In this document: positions 43,454 through 53,609 of the stretch, piece after piece | How the letters are laid out: each line of letters begins with the position of its first letter | How positions within the stretch are numbered: the first letter of the stretch is position 1 | The notes under the pieces: model-generated | Databases searched by the model: none | What the model saw: the letters and a program-made list of their open reading frames with translations, nothing else | Told to the model about the DNA's origin: nothing | Program-made: the position numbers and the translations under genes | Assembly (NCBI GenBank): GCA_913062975.1 | Contig: CAJXZO010000003.1 | Coordinates: 1 to 64,000, forward strand | Origin: an uncultured Micrococcales bacterium | GTDB taxonomy: Bacteria > Actinomycetota > Actinomycetes > Actinomycetales > Microbacteriaceae | Reading direction: 5' to 3' | Length of the DNA: 64,000 bases

Positions 43454-45675
43454 CCTCCCTGCACCCGATAGACGTCATAAACGGCGTCAATTCGTCTGAT
43501 TTGATTAAAAATATGATCAAGATGAGAAGGGTCCGCCATCTCAAATGAGAACCTGTTCAGCGCAACGCGGTCTTTTCTGGTGGTGACAGCTGCACTCAGG
43601 ATGTTCACATGGTTCTCGCTAAGCACTCTGGTGACATCACTCAAGAGCCCTGAACGATCCAAAGCCTCGACCTGTATCTGAACTAGATAGATTCCCTTGG
43701 TGGTGTCTGACCAGCTCACATCCACAACTCTTTCTGGTTGCCCCTGGAGGGATTTTACGTTTTTGCAGTCCTCACGGTGGATGCTCACACCCTCTCCCCT
43801 GGTGATAAAACCCATGATTGGATCCCCAGGAACGGGTGTGCAGCAACGAGCAATCTTGGTCAGAACATCGGGACTGTCTTTCACCAAGACATGATTATCT
43901 GAGCCGCGCTTTGATGGCTTGGTGCTGATTTGGGTAAGTTCACCGGTGTTCAGATCTTCAGCTGCCTGGGTCTTATTAATTAGCTTTTCAACAACACTCG
44001 TGGCAGAGACGTGACCCTCACCAATACCAGTCAGAAGACCTTCTAGGGAAACGTATTTCATATCCGCAACTACCTCGAGTAAAGCATCGCTTCCCATCAG
44101 TTGCTGCAGTGGCAGTGATTGCTTGCGCATGGCTTTCGCCAATAGATCTCTGCCTGTGTCTTCAGCCTTTTCTTTACGCTCTGCACTGAAGTGCTGCTTT
44201 ATCTTCGCCCTAGCTCTGGCGGATCTGACAAAGTTCAGCCAGTCCTTGCTGGGGGCGGCTCCCTCGCTCTTGCTGGTGAGAACTTCAATTACATCCCCGC
44301 TGTTCAGAGTGGAATCAAGTGGCACAAGTCTTGAGTTGACCTTTGCACCGATGGTCTTGTGGCCAACCTCGGTGTGCACCGCATAAGCAAAATCAACAGG
44401 AGTTGCATCTGAGGGAAGTCCAATAACCCGTCCTTTGGGGGTGAATACATAAACCTCTTTGGCGCCGATTTCATATCTCAGGCTGTCAAGGAACTCTCCG
44501 GGATCTTCAGTTTCACTCTCCCAGTCACTGATTCTCTTAAGCCAAGCCAAACTGTCATCTTGAGCCTTCTCACCTTTTGCTGCAGCTTTGTATTTCCAGT
44601 GGGCGGCAACACCGTACTCAGCTCGCTGATGCATCTCATGGGTCCTGATCTGAATCTCTACGGCTCTTCCGTTTGGTCCAATCAGCGTGGTGTGCAGAGA
44701 CTGATAAAGGTTAAACTTAGGCATTGCGATGTAATCTTTGAACCTGCCAGGAACTGGTGAATATTTAGCGTGCAGAGCACCAAGTGCCGCGTAACAATCT
44801 TTTACAGACGGTACCAAGATGCGAATACCTACGAGGTCATAAATGTCATCAAACTCTCGGCCCCTCAGAACCATCTTTTGATAAATCGAGTAATACTGCT
44901 TGGGGCGACCCTCAACCTTGGCCTTGATTCTGTTTTGTCTGAGTTCGTAATCAATGTCGTAGATGACCTGATCTGTGTATTCGCTACGCTTTGGGGTTCG
45001 CTGTTTGACTAGGTTGATGATCTCCTCATAAACCTTTGGGTATAAAACACCAAAACTTAGATCTTCCAACTCCCATTTGATGGTGTTAATTCCAAGCCGG
45101 TGGGCAAGTGGGGCATAAATCTCAAGTGTCTCTTGAGCTTTTCGCTTCGCCAAATCAATTGGAACAAACCCCCAGGTGCGAGCATTGTGCAATCTGTCTG
45201 CCAGCTTGATCACCAGCACCCTGATGTCCTTGCTCATCGCCACAATCATTTTACGAATGGTTTCTGCCTGAGCTTTATCCCCAAGCTTCACCTTGTCCAG
45301 TTTTGTGACTCCATCGACTAGCAGTGCAATCTCTTCACCAAAATCACTTTGCAACTGCTCGAGGCTGTAGCTCGTGTCCTCAACCGTATCGTGAAGCAGG
45401 GCTGCAGCAATAGTGCTGGGTCCTGTTCCCAGTTCAGCAAGAATTTTGGCGACCGCTACGGGGTGAGTGATGTAAGGCTCGCCAGATTTACGGAACTGTC
45501 CCTCATGTGCCTGCTCAGCCCGCTTGAACGCTCTTTGAATAATGAGCGTGTCACCTTTTGGATGGTTGGCTTTCACAATGCGCACGACATCGCTCATCTC
45601 ATTGTTTGAGTAAGGACTCTCGCGAGTGAAGATTCGAGGCAGTCTGGCACGCAGAGTTGAAAGACTGTCCGTCAT
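43450..45675 (-). CDS. rel: RelA/SpoT-family bifunctional (p)ppGpp synthetase/hydrolase
   Basis: HD domain (HPVAVAKILAELG...ALLHDTVEDT), synthetase region (GRPKQYYSIYQKM), TGS (VYVFTPKGRVIGLPSDATPVDFAYAVHT) and C-terminal ACT domain. Confidence 0.97.
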   Translation of the reverse strand: MTDSLSTLRARLPRIFTRESPYSNNEMSDVVRIVKANHPKGDTLIIQRAFKRAEQAHEGQFRKSGEPYITHPVAVAKILAELGTGPSTIAAALLHDTVEDTSYSLEQLQSDFGEEIALLVDGVTKLDKVKLGDKAQAETIRKMIVAMSKDIRVLVIKLADRLHNARTWGFVPIDLAKRKAQETLEIYAPLAHRLGINTIKWELEDLSFGVLYPKVYEEIINLVKQRTPKRSEYTDQVIYDIDYELRQNRIKAKVEGRPKQYYSIYQKMVLRGREFDDIYDLVGIRILVPSVKDCYAALGALHAKYSPVPGRFKDYIAMPKFNLYQSLHTTLIGPNGRAVEIQIRTHEMHQRAEYGVAAHWKYKAAAKGEKAQDDSLAWLKRISDWESETEDPGEFLDSLRYEIGAKEVYVFTPKGRVIGLPSDATPVDFAYAVHTEVGHKTIGAKVNSRLVPLDSTLNSGDVIEVLTSKSEGAAPSKDWLNFVRSARARAKIKQHFSAERKEKAEDTGRDLLAKAMRKQSLPLQQLMGSDALLEVVADMKYVSLEGLLTGIGEGHVSATSVVEKLINKTQAAEDLNTGELTQISTKPSKRGSDNHVLVKDSPDVLTKIARCCTPVPGDPIMGFITRGEGVSIHREDCKNVKSLQGQPERVVDVSWSDTTKGIYLVQIQVEALDRSGLLSDVTRVLSENHVNILSAAVTTRKDRVALNRFSFEMADPSHLDHIFNQIRRIDAVYDVYRVQGG

Positions 45676-45679
45676 TCCG

Positions 45680-45696
45680 CACCACCTCCTGTGGTG
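45680..45696 (-). promoter_or_regulatory. Hairpin presenting the rel Shine-Dalgarno in its loop
   Basis: Minus strand CACCAC-AGGAG-GTGGTG: perfect 6-bp stem, 5-nt loop AGGAG, ending 4 nt upstream of the rel ATG. Confidence 0.6.
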
Positions 45697-45702
45697 AGAA
45701 TT

Positions 45703-46677
45703 CTACGCCCGGTTGGCGATAACTCGCTCAGCAGCCTCGCGATATTTGGTCTCATTTTCGCGAAGATGGGCATAAACGGGAGCTGCGATAAACACAGAAG
45801 AGTATGTTCCAACAATGGTTCCAACGAATAGTGCAAGTGCGATATCGGTTAGTGTTCCGGCACCCAACAGCAATGATCCAATAAACAAGATTCCTGCAAC
45901 TGGCAAAACTGCAACCACCGAAGTGTTTATCGAGCGGACCAATGTCTGGTTCACTGCCAGGTTTACCTGCTCTGCAAAGGTCACACTCTCACTGAATTCG
46001 ACGTTATCGGTGTTTTCGCGAACCTTGTCAAAAACCACAACAGTGTCATAAAGCGAATAACTAAGAATGGTCAAAAAGCCAATGATCGCTGCTGGAGAGA
46101 TTTCAAGCCCCAAACCACCATAGATGCCAACCGTGATAATCAAATCATGCGCAAGGGCTGCCAGGGCCGCCACAGACATCTTCAAAGATCGGAAGTAGAG
46201 GGCCATTAGCAAACTAACCAGAATCAAAAATACGACTAAGCCCTGAATGGCTTGAGCGGTGACATCCGCTCCCCAGTTAGGCCCGATGAAGCTGCTTGCA
46301 ACCTCACCACCTTGGACTCCATAGGCGTCAGCTAGAGCCAGTCTGAGCTCCTCTGATTCCAAATCAGCCAGCTGTTCGGTCTGAACTCGAATGGAATCTG
46401 TTCCAACTGTGGAGACAACACTCTCACTGCCTGGAAAAAGTTCAGCAACAGTATCGGTGGCCAGTGCCTCGCCCTGCGAACTCACGCCGTCGATACGGAA
46501 TTCGCTACCACCGGTGAACTCAATTCCGAAACTAAACCCACCTCGCAAAATAGGTGCCAAAATGGCTGCAATCACGACAACTACTGCGACTACATACCAG
46601 GTTTTGCGTCGCCTAACGAATCCATAGGAGCGCTTTCCTGAGTAAAGTTCGTTTCCAAAATCCCTAAAGCTAGCCAT
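45703..46677 (-). CDS. secF: Protein translocase subunit SecF
   Basis: GIEFTGGSEFRI, GFLTILSYSLYDTVVVFDKVREN and RSINTSVVAVLPV motifs. Confidence 0.97.
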   Translation of the reverse strand: MASFRDFGNELYSGKRSYGFVRRRKTWYVVAVVVVIAAILAPILRGGFSFGIEFTGGSEFRIDGVSSQGEALATDTVAELFPGSESVVSTVGTDSIRVQTEQLADLESEELRLALADAYGVQGGEVASSFIGPNWGADVTAQAIQGLVVFLILVSLLMALYFRSLKMSVAALAALAHDLIITVGIYGGLGLEISPAAIIGFLTILSYSLYDTVVVFDKVRENTDNVEFSESVTFAEQVNLAVNQTLVRSINTSVVAVLPVAGILFIGSLLLGAGTLTDIALALFVGTIVGTYSSVFIAAPVYAHLRENETKYREAAERVIANRA

Positions 46678-48365
46678 TATGACTCGCCTCGCTCTCTGAT
46701 TTCTTGGGCCTTGCGCTCAGCAATGGTTTGCCTCTTTGCCGCTTCTTTTCCAGAGCTTTCAATCTTTCCTCTGGCCTGACCTTCGCTGACTCTGAACTGT
46801 CCACGACCCACGTAGCTAGCCGCTACCTTGCCAACCTCAAAGCCTGACCATGGACCACCAGATTTGAAAAACTTAGTTCTCGCAAGAGTTTGCACCATTG
46901 GGTGGGTGAACAGAAGCACAATTAGAAGGTCTAGCAGAGTAACCAGACCAAGAGTGAAGGCGAATCCACGAACGCTGGATGCTGTCAACCAGTACAGCAC
47001 CACAGCAGCTGTCAAAGTCACGGCATCGCTGATCAGAATTGTTCTAAATGCTCGCTGCCAACCAGCTTCCACTGCATTTTCTAAAGTTCTACCGTCACGA
47101 ATCTCGTCTCGGATTCTTTCAAAATAAACAATGAAGCTATCAGAGGTAATACCAATGGCCACAATCAATCCAGCCACACCTGCTAGCGATAATCTGTATC
47201 CCTGCCTCCATGCGAGGTAGAGAATGACCAGGTAGACCAAAATACCTGCAACCACCAGGGATCCAAGAGTCACGATTGCCAGCCCTCGATACTGGAACGT
47301 CATGTAGACGACCACCAGAATCAGTCCAATCAATCCAGCAATCAGACCCGAGTTCAAGGACTCGGTTCCAAGAGTTGCAGAAATGTTTTCCTGACTCTGG
47401 ACTTCAAAACCAATTGGCAGCGCACCATACTTCAGCTGGTCGGCCAAAATTTGTGAGCTGTCTTGGGTGAAGTTTCCGGTGATCTGGGCTTGCCCATTGG
47501 GAATCACGTCATTAACCCGAGGTGCCGTGATGATAAAACCGTCTAAGGTGATCGCAAACTGGTTTCTTGGCTCAGTCAGCCCAAACAGCCTCGAGGTCAC
47601 TTGGGAGAAATTTTCTGTTCCTACATCATCAAACTCGATGTTTACAGCCCACTCGTTTGTGGATGCACCGGTTGAGGTGGTAACTGTACCGCTGGTGGCG
47701 TCGGCAATGCTTGCACCCTCAACTTCGACTGGTCCAAGAATGTATTTCTGAGTCAATGACGTGTCGCAGGTGACAAGCGGAAGGTTTGGGTCATCCACCT
47801 GTCCCGGTTCTCTAAACTCTTGAGAGCAATCAAGGTTGTCAAATTCATTCTGAATTGCAGGTGTAATCCAACTTGGATCACTGGCATTTTCAGGTTCAAC
47901 TGCAGGAGTTTCCTCTAGCTGTTGTCCCTCTTCGTCAACACCACCAACTTCTTCGCTTGTTGTGCTGGCAGAGGTTGTCAAAACTGGTCTGAATTCAAGT
48001 TTTGCGCTGGCGCGGATTAGTTGCAGGGTGTTTGCGTCAGGAGTCCCTGGGATGCTGACAACGATGTTTTGGCTTCCCTGAGTCGCCACTCTTGCCTCGG
48101 CCACACCGCTAGCATCGACCCTCTGCCTGATGATTTCAACCGCCTGCTGCAATTGTTCTTCGGTAGCTCGATCACCATCTGCAACAGATGGTGCCAGAAT
48201 TATTTCCGTGCCACCCTCCAGGTCCAAAGCTAGCTTTGGACTCCACTCGGCATTTGGTTGATCGCTGATATTGGCCCACCCAACGATTCCAGTTAGACCC
48301 AGGATGATAACCAACAGCCAAAGTAATCTTCGGCCCGCTGATCTGCGAACATTGTTTTCCGCCAA
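46677..48365 (-). CDS. secD: Protein translocase subunit SecD
   Basis: LALDLEGGTEIIL, QAVEIIRQRVDASGVAEARV and GITSDSFIVYFERIRDE motifs. Confidence 0.97.
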   Translation of the reverse strand: MAENNVRRSAGRRLLWLLVIILGLTGIVGWANISDQPNAEWSPKLALDLEGGTEIILAPSVADGDRATEEQLQQAVEIIRQRVDASGVAEARVATQGSQNIVVSIPGTPDANTLQLIRASAKLEFRPVLTTSASTTSEEVGGVDEEGQQLEETPAVEPENASDPSWITPAIQNEFDNLDCSQEFREPGQVDDPNLPLVTCDTSLTQKYILGPVEVEGASIADATSGTVTTSTGASTNEWAVNIEFDDVGTENFSQVTSRLFGLTEPRNQFAITLDGFIITAPRVNDVIPNGQAQITGNFTQDSSQILADQLKYGALPIGFEVQSQENISATLGTESLNSGLIAGLIGLILVVVYMTFQYRGLAIVTLGSLVVAGILVYLVILYLAWRQGYRLSLAGVAGLIVAIGITSDSFIVYFERIRDEIRDGRTLENAVEAGWQRAFRTILISDAVTLTAAVVLYWLTASSVRGFAFTLGLVTLLDLLIVLLFTHPMVQTLARTKFFKSGGPWSGFEVGKVAASYVGRGQFRVSEGQARGKIESSGKEAAKRQTIAERKAQEIRERGES

Positions 48366-48367
48366 GA

Positions 48368-48652
48368 TTATGCCTCTTCGTTGTTTGTATCCGTAGTGTC
48401 AGCTGTCTCCACGGATCTAACAGCCTGTTTGATTACAGTTAGATGAACCTTGGGGGCGGTCTCAATGGTCAATCTATCTTCTTCCAAATCAGTAATGGTT
48501 CCGAAAATGCCGGAGTGCAACAAAATCTTGTCTCCCACCTTCAGAGAATTCATTAATTCTTCGGCCTGCTTACGGCGCTTACGGCTGTTGGCGAACATAA
48601 ATAGAATCAGAGCACCAAGGGCAAGCACCAAGATAATGTCTGGTGTAATCAA
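48368..48652 (-). CDS. yajC: Preprotein translocase subunit YajC (TTG start)
   Basis: N-terminal TM then RKQAEELMNSLKVGDKILLHSGIFGTITDLEEDRLTIE. Confidence 0.93.
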   Translation of the reverse strand: MITPDIILVLALGALILFMFANSRKRRKQAEELMNSLKVGDKILLHSGIFGTITDLEEDRLTIETAPKVHLTVIKQAVRSVETADTTDTNNEEA

Positions 48653-48680
48653 AACAACCTCACAACTCGGTAACCCTGAA

Positions 48681-48686
48681 ATTATA
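48681..48686 (-). promoter_or_regulatory. Candidate -10 element (TATAAT) for yajC-secD-secF-rel
   Basis: Exact TATAAT in the 38-bp ruvB-yajC gap, inside the loop of the small inverted repeat TAACCC/GGGTTA; no convincing -35. Confidence 0.45.
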
Positions 48687-48690
48687 GGGG

Positions 48691-49698
48691 TTAGTCGAAC
48701 AAACTGCTTGGTTCGGACTCAATTCCGATGGCAAAAAGACCACTATTTGTGATTAATCTGCCCTTCGGTGTCCTTTCAATAAGACCCAATCTCACAAGGT
48801 ATGGCTCGACAACAAGCTCAACAGTCTCTGGCTCCTCCCCGAGTCTGGTGGCTAAAGTGCCAAGTCCAAGGGCTCTGTTTCGGTTTTCTGAAAGCGCCAT
48901 GAGATACTGCCTGTCAAGACGATCTAATCCAGTTGCGTCAATTTCATAAACTTCCAGCGCTTCTGATGTTGTCTTCTCATCAATCATGTCTACTTTGGAC
49001 ACCTGTGCGTAATCCCTAATTCTGCGAAGCAGTCTGTTGGCAACCCTGGGAGTTCCCCGACTGGAGTTTGCAATGATTTCTAAACTTCGATCGTTGAGCT
49101 TGACTCCAAGCACCTCTGAAGCTCTTGATAGAACCTTGATCAAATCATCCTGCTCGTAAAATTCCATATTTGCGGTGAAGCCAAACCTGTCGCGAAGTGG
49201 GTTTGGGAGCATTCCAGCCCTGGTAGTTGCCCCGACTAACGTGAATCTTTCAAGGTCCAGCGGAACGCTTGTTGCGCCGGGGCCTTTGCCAACCATGACA
49301 TCTACCCGGAAATCCTCCATCGCCAGATAAAGCATTTCCTCAGCCGCTCGGCTCACTCTGTGGATCTCATCTATAAATAAGATCTCACCGTGTTCAAGTG
49401 AGGACAAAATTGCGGCCAGGTCACCCGCGTGCTGGATGGTCGGACCGCTTGTAACTCTGATGGATCGGTTGGTTTCGGCTGCAACGATCATCGCAAGCGT
49501 TGTCTTACCAAGTCCCGGAGGACCACTAAACAGCAAATGATCGGGCACCCTTTGTTGTTGCTGCGCAGCTTGCAGTAAAACTTCAAGTTGTTTCTTCACT
49601 TTGTTCTGACCAACAAACTGTTGCAGGTTTGAAGGCCTAAGCTCTCTCTCTAAGGCAGAGTCGTCTGGATGGGCGAAGGGTTCTGTTTCAAAACTCAT
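48691..49698 (-). CDS. ruvB: Holliday junction DNA helicase RuvB
   Basis: LRPSNLQQFVGQ, LFSGPPGLGKTTLAMIVA and FIDEIHRVSRAAEEMLYLAMED motifs. Confidence 0.98.
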   Translation of the reverse strand: MSFETEPFAHPDDSALERELRPSNLQQFVGQNKVKKQLEVLLQAAQQQQRVPDHLLFSGPPGLGKTTLAMIVAAETNRSIRVTSGPTIQHAGDLAAILSSLEHGEILFIDEIHRVSRAAEEMLYLAMEDFRVDVMVGKGPGATSVPLDLERFTLVGATTRAGMLPNPLRDRFGFTANMEFYEQDDLIKVLSRASEVLGVKLNDRSLEIIANSSRGTPRVANRLLRRIRDYAQVSKVDMIDEKTTSEALEVYEIDATGLDRLDRQYLMALSENRNRALGLGTLATRLGEEPETVELVVEPYLVRLGLIERTPKGRLITNSGLFAIGIESEPSSLFD

Positions 49699-50252
49699 GA
49701 TTTAGTTTTACTCCCCCCGAGGTATTTCAAAGCATCTTTCAACAGTTGCTGTTGAGAAGCACCGGGAATTGCAACATTGTTTAGTGCCTCGATTGCTTCT
49801 TTCTCTTTCCAACCGAGGTTCACCAAAGCGTCCAGCAGAGTTGAATCTGTTTTCTCTTTGGATTCAAACCTTCCACTCAGGGACAAAATCATCAATTTAG
49901 CGGTCTTGGAACCAACGCCGCTCACCGATTGCAAGGCTCTTTCATCACCCGCTGAGATTGCAGAGGTGGTGGCGTCGTAACCAAGTTCTTCCAAGATGGT
50001 CATTGCAAGTTTTGGTCCAATGCCATTCACGTCACACAGCGAATCAAAGAGATCTCTGTCTGAGCTGGTCTCGAACCCATACAGCGATATCTCGTCCTCT
50101 CTCACCACGGTTCTAATAAACACAGAGAGCTTGTCACCGGTTTTTGCCATCATCCGAATGTTGGCAAACACCTGATAACCAACGTCGTGAACATCCAGAA
50201 TCAACTCTCTGCCATTTTGGGCCAAGACAGTTCCGTTTAGGTGCGCAATCAT
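49695..50252 (-). CDS. ruvA: Holliday junction DNA helicase RuvA
   Basis: LILDVHDVGYQV, LCDVNGIGPKLAMTIL and SVSGVGSKTAKLMILSL helix-hairpin-helix motifs. Confidence 0.97.
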   Translation of the reverse strand: MIAHLNGTVLAQNGRELILDVHDVGYQVFANIRMMAKTGDKLSVFIRTVVREDEISLYGFETSSDRDLFDSLCDVNGIGPKLAMTILEELGYDATTSAISAGDERALQSVSGVGSKTAKLMILSLSGRFESKEKTDSTLLDALVNLGWKEKEAIEALNNVAIPGASQQQLLKDALKYLGGSKTKS

Positions 50253-50261
50253 TGACTCAGG

Positions 50262-50804
50262 TTACTTTGAGCTTTTGTTTATTGCGTCACTCCACGCCCG
50301 TTGGGCCTTAGTTGGTTTAGCAGATTCCACGGATGGGTTAGCTATTGCTGTCAGAGCGATAGCTGCGGCATCAGCGCTATCAGGACTGTCAAACTCATCA
50401 GCATTTCCAATCAGGGTTCTAGTCATTTTAGCAACCCCTTCCTTGCTGGCTCTGCCGTCTCCCGTCACCCCGGCCTTGACCTGAGTTGGTGTGAAGAATC
50501 GAATCGGTAAGTCAAACTCTGCTGCCAGGTATAAAACAACACCACTGATTTGAGCAACACCCATCACGCTTTTTAGGTTGGCTTGGGCAAACACTCTTTC
50601 CAGGGCAATCTCCGTTGGTTCCAGTTGTTGAATGATTTCCCTAACGCGATTCCCAATCACCCACAGTCTTTTGTCTAAATCGTCACTGGCTGCAGTTTTT
50701 ATGGTCTCGGAGAATTCCAATGTGCCCCTGTTCAGCGCTTTGCCACTCACCACTGAAATCCCACAGCGGGTTAATCCCGGATCAATGCCCAGAACTTTTC
50801 TCAA
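50262..50804 (-). CDS. ruvC: Crossover junction endodeoxyribonuclease RuvC
   Basis: [41 protein letters not shown] and [11 protein letters not shown] motifs. Confidence 0.96.
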   Translation of the reverse strand: MRKVLGIDPGLTRCGISVVSGKALNRGTLEFSETIKTAASDDLDKRLWVIGNRVREIIQQLEPTEIALERVFAQANLKSVMGVAQISGVVLYLAAEFDLPIRFFTPTQVKAGVTGDGRASKEGVAKMTRTLIGNADEFDSPDSADAAAIALTAIANPSVESAKPTKAQRAWSDAINKSSK

Positions 50805-51550
50805 TTTGCCTCAAGCTGAGCTAAGACTTCTTCGGATATCTCCATGTTTGTGAAAACTGTTTGAACATCATCCAGGTCCTCTAATGCATCAATCAGCTTG
50901 ATTGATTTTTGTGCGGTTTCTTTATCGCAAGGCACCTTCAGGCTAGAAATAAATTCAACATCAGCACTGTCATAATCCAAGCCAGCGTTCTGCAGTGCAG
51001 TTCTCACCGAGACCATGTCCTGTGGCTCGGTGGTTACAACAAGCGAATCAGCATTTTGTTCTATGTCTTCGATGCCTGCATCCAGGGCTGCTTCCATGGC
51101 TTGTTCTTCGCTAACGCCAGAGAGGATAATCACTCCCTTTCTTGCGAACTGATAGCTGACGCTGCCGGGGTCTGCCATGTTTCCACCGCTTCGACTCATA
51201 GCAAGTCGCACCTCAGCTGCAGCTCGATTCTTGTTGTCTGTTAGACATTCGATTAAGACAGCAACTCCACCGGGAGCATAACCCTCATACATGATGGTGT
51301 TGTATTCCACTCCATCTCCATCAATGCCCGCCCCACGCTTGATGGCTCGATCAATGTTCTCGGCTGGCAGGGAGTTCTTTTTTGCCTTATTGACGGCATC
51401 GTAGAGAGTCGGGTTGCCTTCCATGTCAGCGCCACCCAATCGGCTGGCCACCTCGATGTTCTTGATGAGCTTGGCAAACAGCTTTGCTCTTTTAGCGTCG
51501 TTGGCAGCTTTTTTGTGTTTAGTGGTTGCCCACTTTGAATGTCCTGACAT
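50801..51550 (-). CDS. YebC/PmpR family transcriptional/translation-associated regulator
   Basis: [35 protein letters not shown] and [28 protein letters not shown] motifs. Confidence 0.97.
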   Translation of the reverse strand: MSGHSKWATTKHKKAANDAKRAKLFAKLIKNIEVASRLGGADMEGNPTLYDAVNKAKKNSLPAENIDRAIKRGAGIDGDGVEYNTIMYEGYAPGGVAVLIECLTDNKNRAAAEVRLAMSRSGGNMADPGSVSYQFARKGVIILSGVSEEQAMEAALDAGIEDIEQNADSLVVTTEPQDMVSVRTALQNAGLDYDSADVEFISSLKVPCDKETAQKSIKLIDALEDLDDVQTVFTNMEISEEVLAQLEAN

Positions 51551-51561
51551 GACTGCTTATT

Positions 51562-52122
51562 TTAGTTGGAAGCTGCCATTTCAAGTAATTTTCTGTGAAG
51601 CATTGTGGAATTAGTCAATTCTGGGTGATAGCTAGCCGCCATGATATTACCGTTTCTAATTGCTACGACTTCATCGCTAACCTTTCCAACAACCTCAGAA
51701 TCTCCAGAATCTAAAATCTTTGGCGCTCTGATGAATGCTGCGTTTTCGCTTCCCTGCTGGTAGTCAACAATTGCCTCAGCACTGGCTAGCTGAGCCCCAT
51801 AGGCATTTCTTTTCACCTTGATTGGAAGTTTTTGAAAATAACCAGGCTCTCCATCAACCTCTGTTGCTAACAAAATCAAACCAGCACAGGTTGCTAAAAC
51901 GGGATTTCCGGCATCTATGAAATCTCCTACCGGTTTCTTGAGCTCAAATACAGTTAGAAGCTTGCTGATTGTGGTGGATTCACCACCAGGAATTATAAGG
52001 GCGTCTATGTCGCCCAGATCACTTTGCTTTTTGACGGCAATGGCTTTCCCACCAAGAGACTCAATCAGTGCCAGGTGTTCCCTAGCCCCGCCTTGCAGTG
52101 CTAGGACGCCAACAGTTACCAA
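51562..52122 (-). CDS. pdxT: Pyridoxal 5'-phosphate synthase glutaminase subunit
   Basis: [41 protein letters not shown] and ASYHPELT motifs. Confidence 0.96.
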   Translation of the reverse strand: MVTVGVLALQGGAREHLALIESLGGKAIAVKKQSDLGDIDALIIPGGESTTISKLLTVFELKKPVGDFIDAGNPVLATCAGLILLATEVDGEPGYFQKLPIKVKRNAYGAQLASAEAIVDYQQGSENAAFIRAPKILDSGDSEVVGKVSDEVVAIRNGNIMAASYHPELTNSTMLHRKLLEMAASN

Positions 52123-53006
52123 CCGCGTTCGGCGAGCCTGTGTGGAGCTGGTAAGTCATTGACATTAATGCCAACCATGGCATCCCCCAGGTTACGGCTA
52201 ACCTCAGCAACAACCGCTGGGTCCTCAAAGTGAGTGGTTGCTCTAACAATTGCCCTGGCGCGCTGTTCTGGATTGCCACTTTTAAAAATTCCAGATCCAA
52301 CAAAGACGCCATCTGCCCCAAGCTGCATCATCATTGCAGCATCGGCAGGAGTAGCAACACCACCAGCTGTGAAAAGCACCACTGGAAGCTTGCCGGTCTC
52401 AGCAACTTCTTTTACCAAAGCATATGGCGCCTGAAGCTCTTTGGCTGCAACGTATAGTTCCTCTGAGGATTTTGAAGAAAGGTGACGAATTTCACCCAGA
52501 ATGGTTCGTATGTGCTTGGTTGCTTCACTGACGTCACCTGTGCCAGCCTCACCCTTGCTTCGAATCATGGCGGCACCCTCGGTGATTCTTCTTAGTGCCT
52601 CACCCAAATTTGTCGCACCACAAACAAATGGAACATCAAAACCAAGTTTGTCGATGTGGTTTACATAGTCTGCAGGGCTCAACACTTCAGACTCGTCGAT
52701 GTAGTCAACCTCTAATGACTGAAGCACCTGAGCTTCAACGAAATGACCAATTCGAGCTTTTGCCATCACTGGGATCGAAACAGCCGCTTTGATTTCATCA
52801 ATGAGCTGTGGGTCACTCATTCGAGCAACCCCGCCTTCGGCGCGGATGTCTGCTGGAACTCTCTCTAGAGCCATCACCGCAACTGCGCCTGCATCCTCGG
52901 CAATTCTTGCCTGATCGGCTGTGACCACATCCATGATCACGCCACCTTTGAGCATCTCTGCCAAACCGCGCTTAACAAGCGGTGTACCTGTTTCAAAATC
53001 TGTCAT
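52116..53006 (-). CDS. pdxS: Pyridoxal 5'-phosphate synthase lyase subunit
   Basis: [38 protein letters not shown] and [21 protein letters not shown] motifs. Confidence 0.98.
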   Translation of the reverse strand: MTDFETGTPLVKRGLAEMLKGGVIMDVVTADQARIAEDAGAVAVMALERVPADIRAEGGVARMSDPQLIDEIKAAVSIPVMAKARIGHFVEAQVLQSLEVDYIDESEVLSPADYVNHIDKLGFDVPFVCGATNLGEALRRITEGAAMIRSKGEAGTGDVSEATKHIRTILGEIRHLSSKSSEELYVAAKELQAPYALVKEVAETGKLPVVLFTAGGVATPADAAMMMQLGADGVFVGSGIFKSGNPEQRARAIVRATTHFEDPAVVAEVSRNLGDAMVGINVNDLPAPHRLAERGW

Positions 53007-53012
53007 GTGCCT

Positions 53013-53018
53013 ATCCTA
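53013..53018 (-). promoter_or_regulatory. Candidate -10 hexamer (TAGGAT) 6 nt upstream of the pdxS ATG
   Basis: Minus strand TAGGAT-AGGCAC-ATG, leaderless-type spacing. Confidence 0.5.
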
Positions 53019-53060
53019 GAGAACTTAGGGTTTTTCAAACGTTGTGTTACGCCGAATGAA

Positions 53061-53609
53061 TCAACTGTCGGGATCTTTGAATTCATCCCATCTTTGCTGC
53101 AATTCTTCCCGAACATCACCAATCAATCTTGGAAGTGCCTTGGTTTGACCAATGATTGGGAAGAAATTCGCGTCATTTCGCCAGCGAGGAACGATGTGCT
53201 GATGTAGGTGACCTGCAATTCCTGCACCCGCTATCTCTCCCTGGTTCAATCCAATATTAAATCCATGTGTGCCACTGATACCTCGCAAGACCCTCATCGC
53301 CTCTTGGGTCAACTGGGTTATTTCATCACTTTCTTCTTTAGTTGCAATATCTAGTGTTGAGTAGTGTCGATAGGGGCACACCAGAAGGTGTCCGGAGTTG
53401 TAGGGAAACAGATTCATCAGCACGAAGCCGGTCTTGCCCCTTCTGACAATCAGGCCATCCTCGTCAGTTTTACCAGGCGCTAAGCAGAAAGGGCAATCCT
53501 CATCTGCTGGTTGCTGACCGTTTTGAATATAAACCAATCTATGAGGAGTCCACAGCCTGTCAAAACCATCCAACTGCTCACCCAGGCCAGCGCTTGATTC
53601 AGCTTCCAT
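53061..53609 (-). CDS. HIT-domain nucleotide hydrolase/phosphorylase
   Basis: CPFC zinc motif, NSGHLLVCPYRHY and GHLHQHIVPRW catalytic motif. Confidence 0.94.
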   Translation of the reverse strand: MEAESSAGLGEQLDGFDRLWTPHRLVYIQNGQQPADEDCPFCLAPGKTDEDGLIVRRGKTGFVLMNLFPYNSGHLLVCPYRHYSTLDIATKEESDEITQLTQEAMRVLRGISGTHGFNIGLNQGEIAGAGIAGHLHQHIVPRWRNDANFFPIIGQTKALPRLIGDVREELQQRWDEFKDPDS

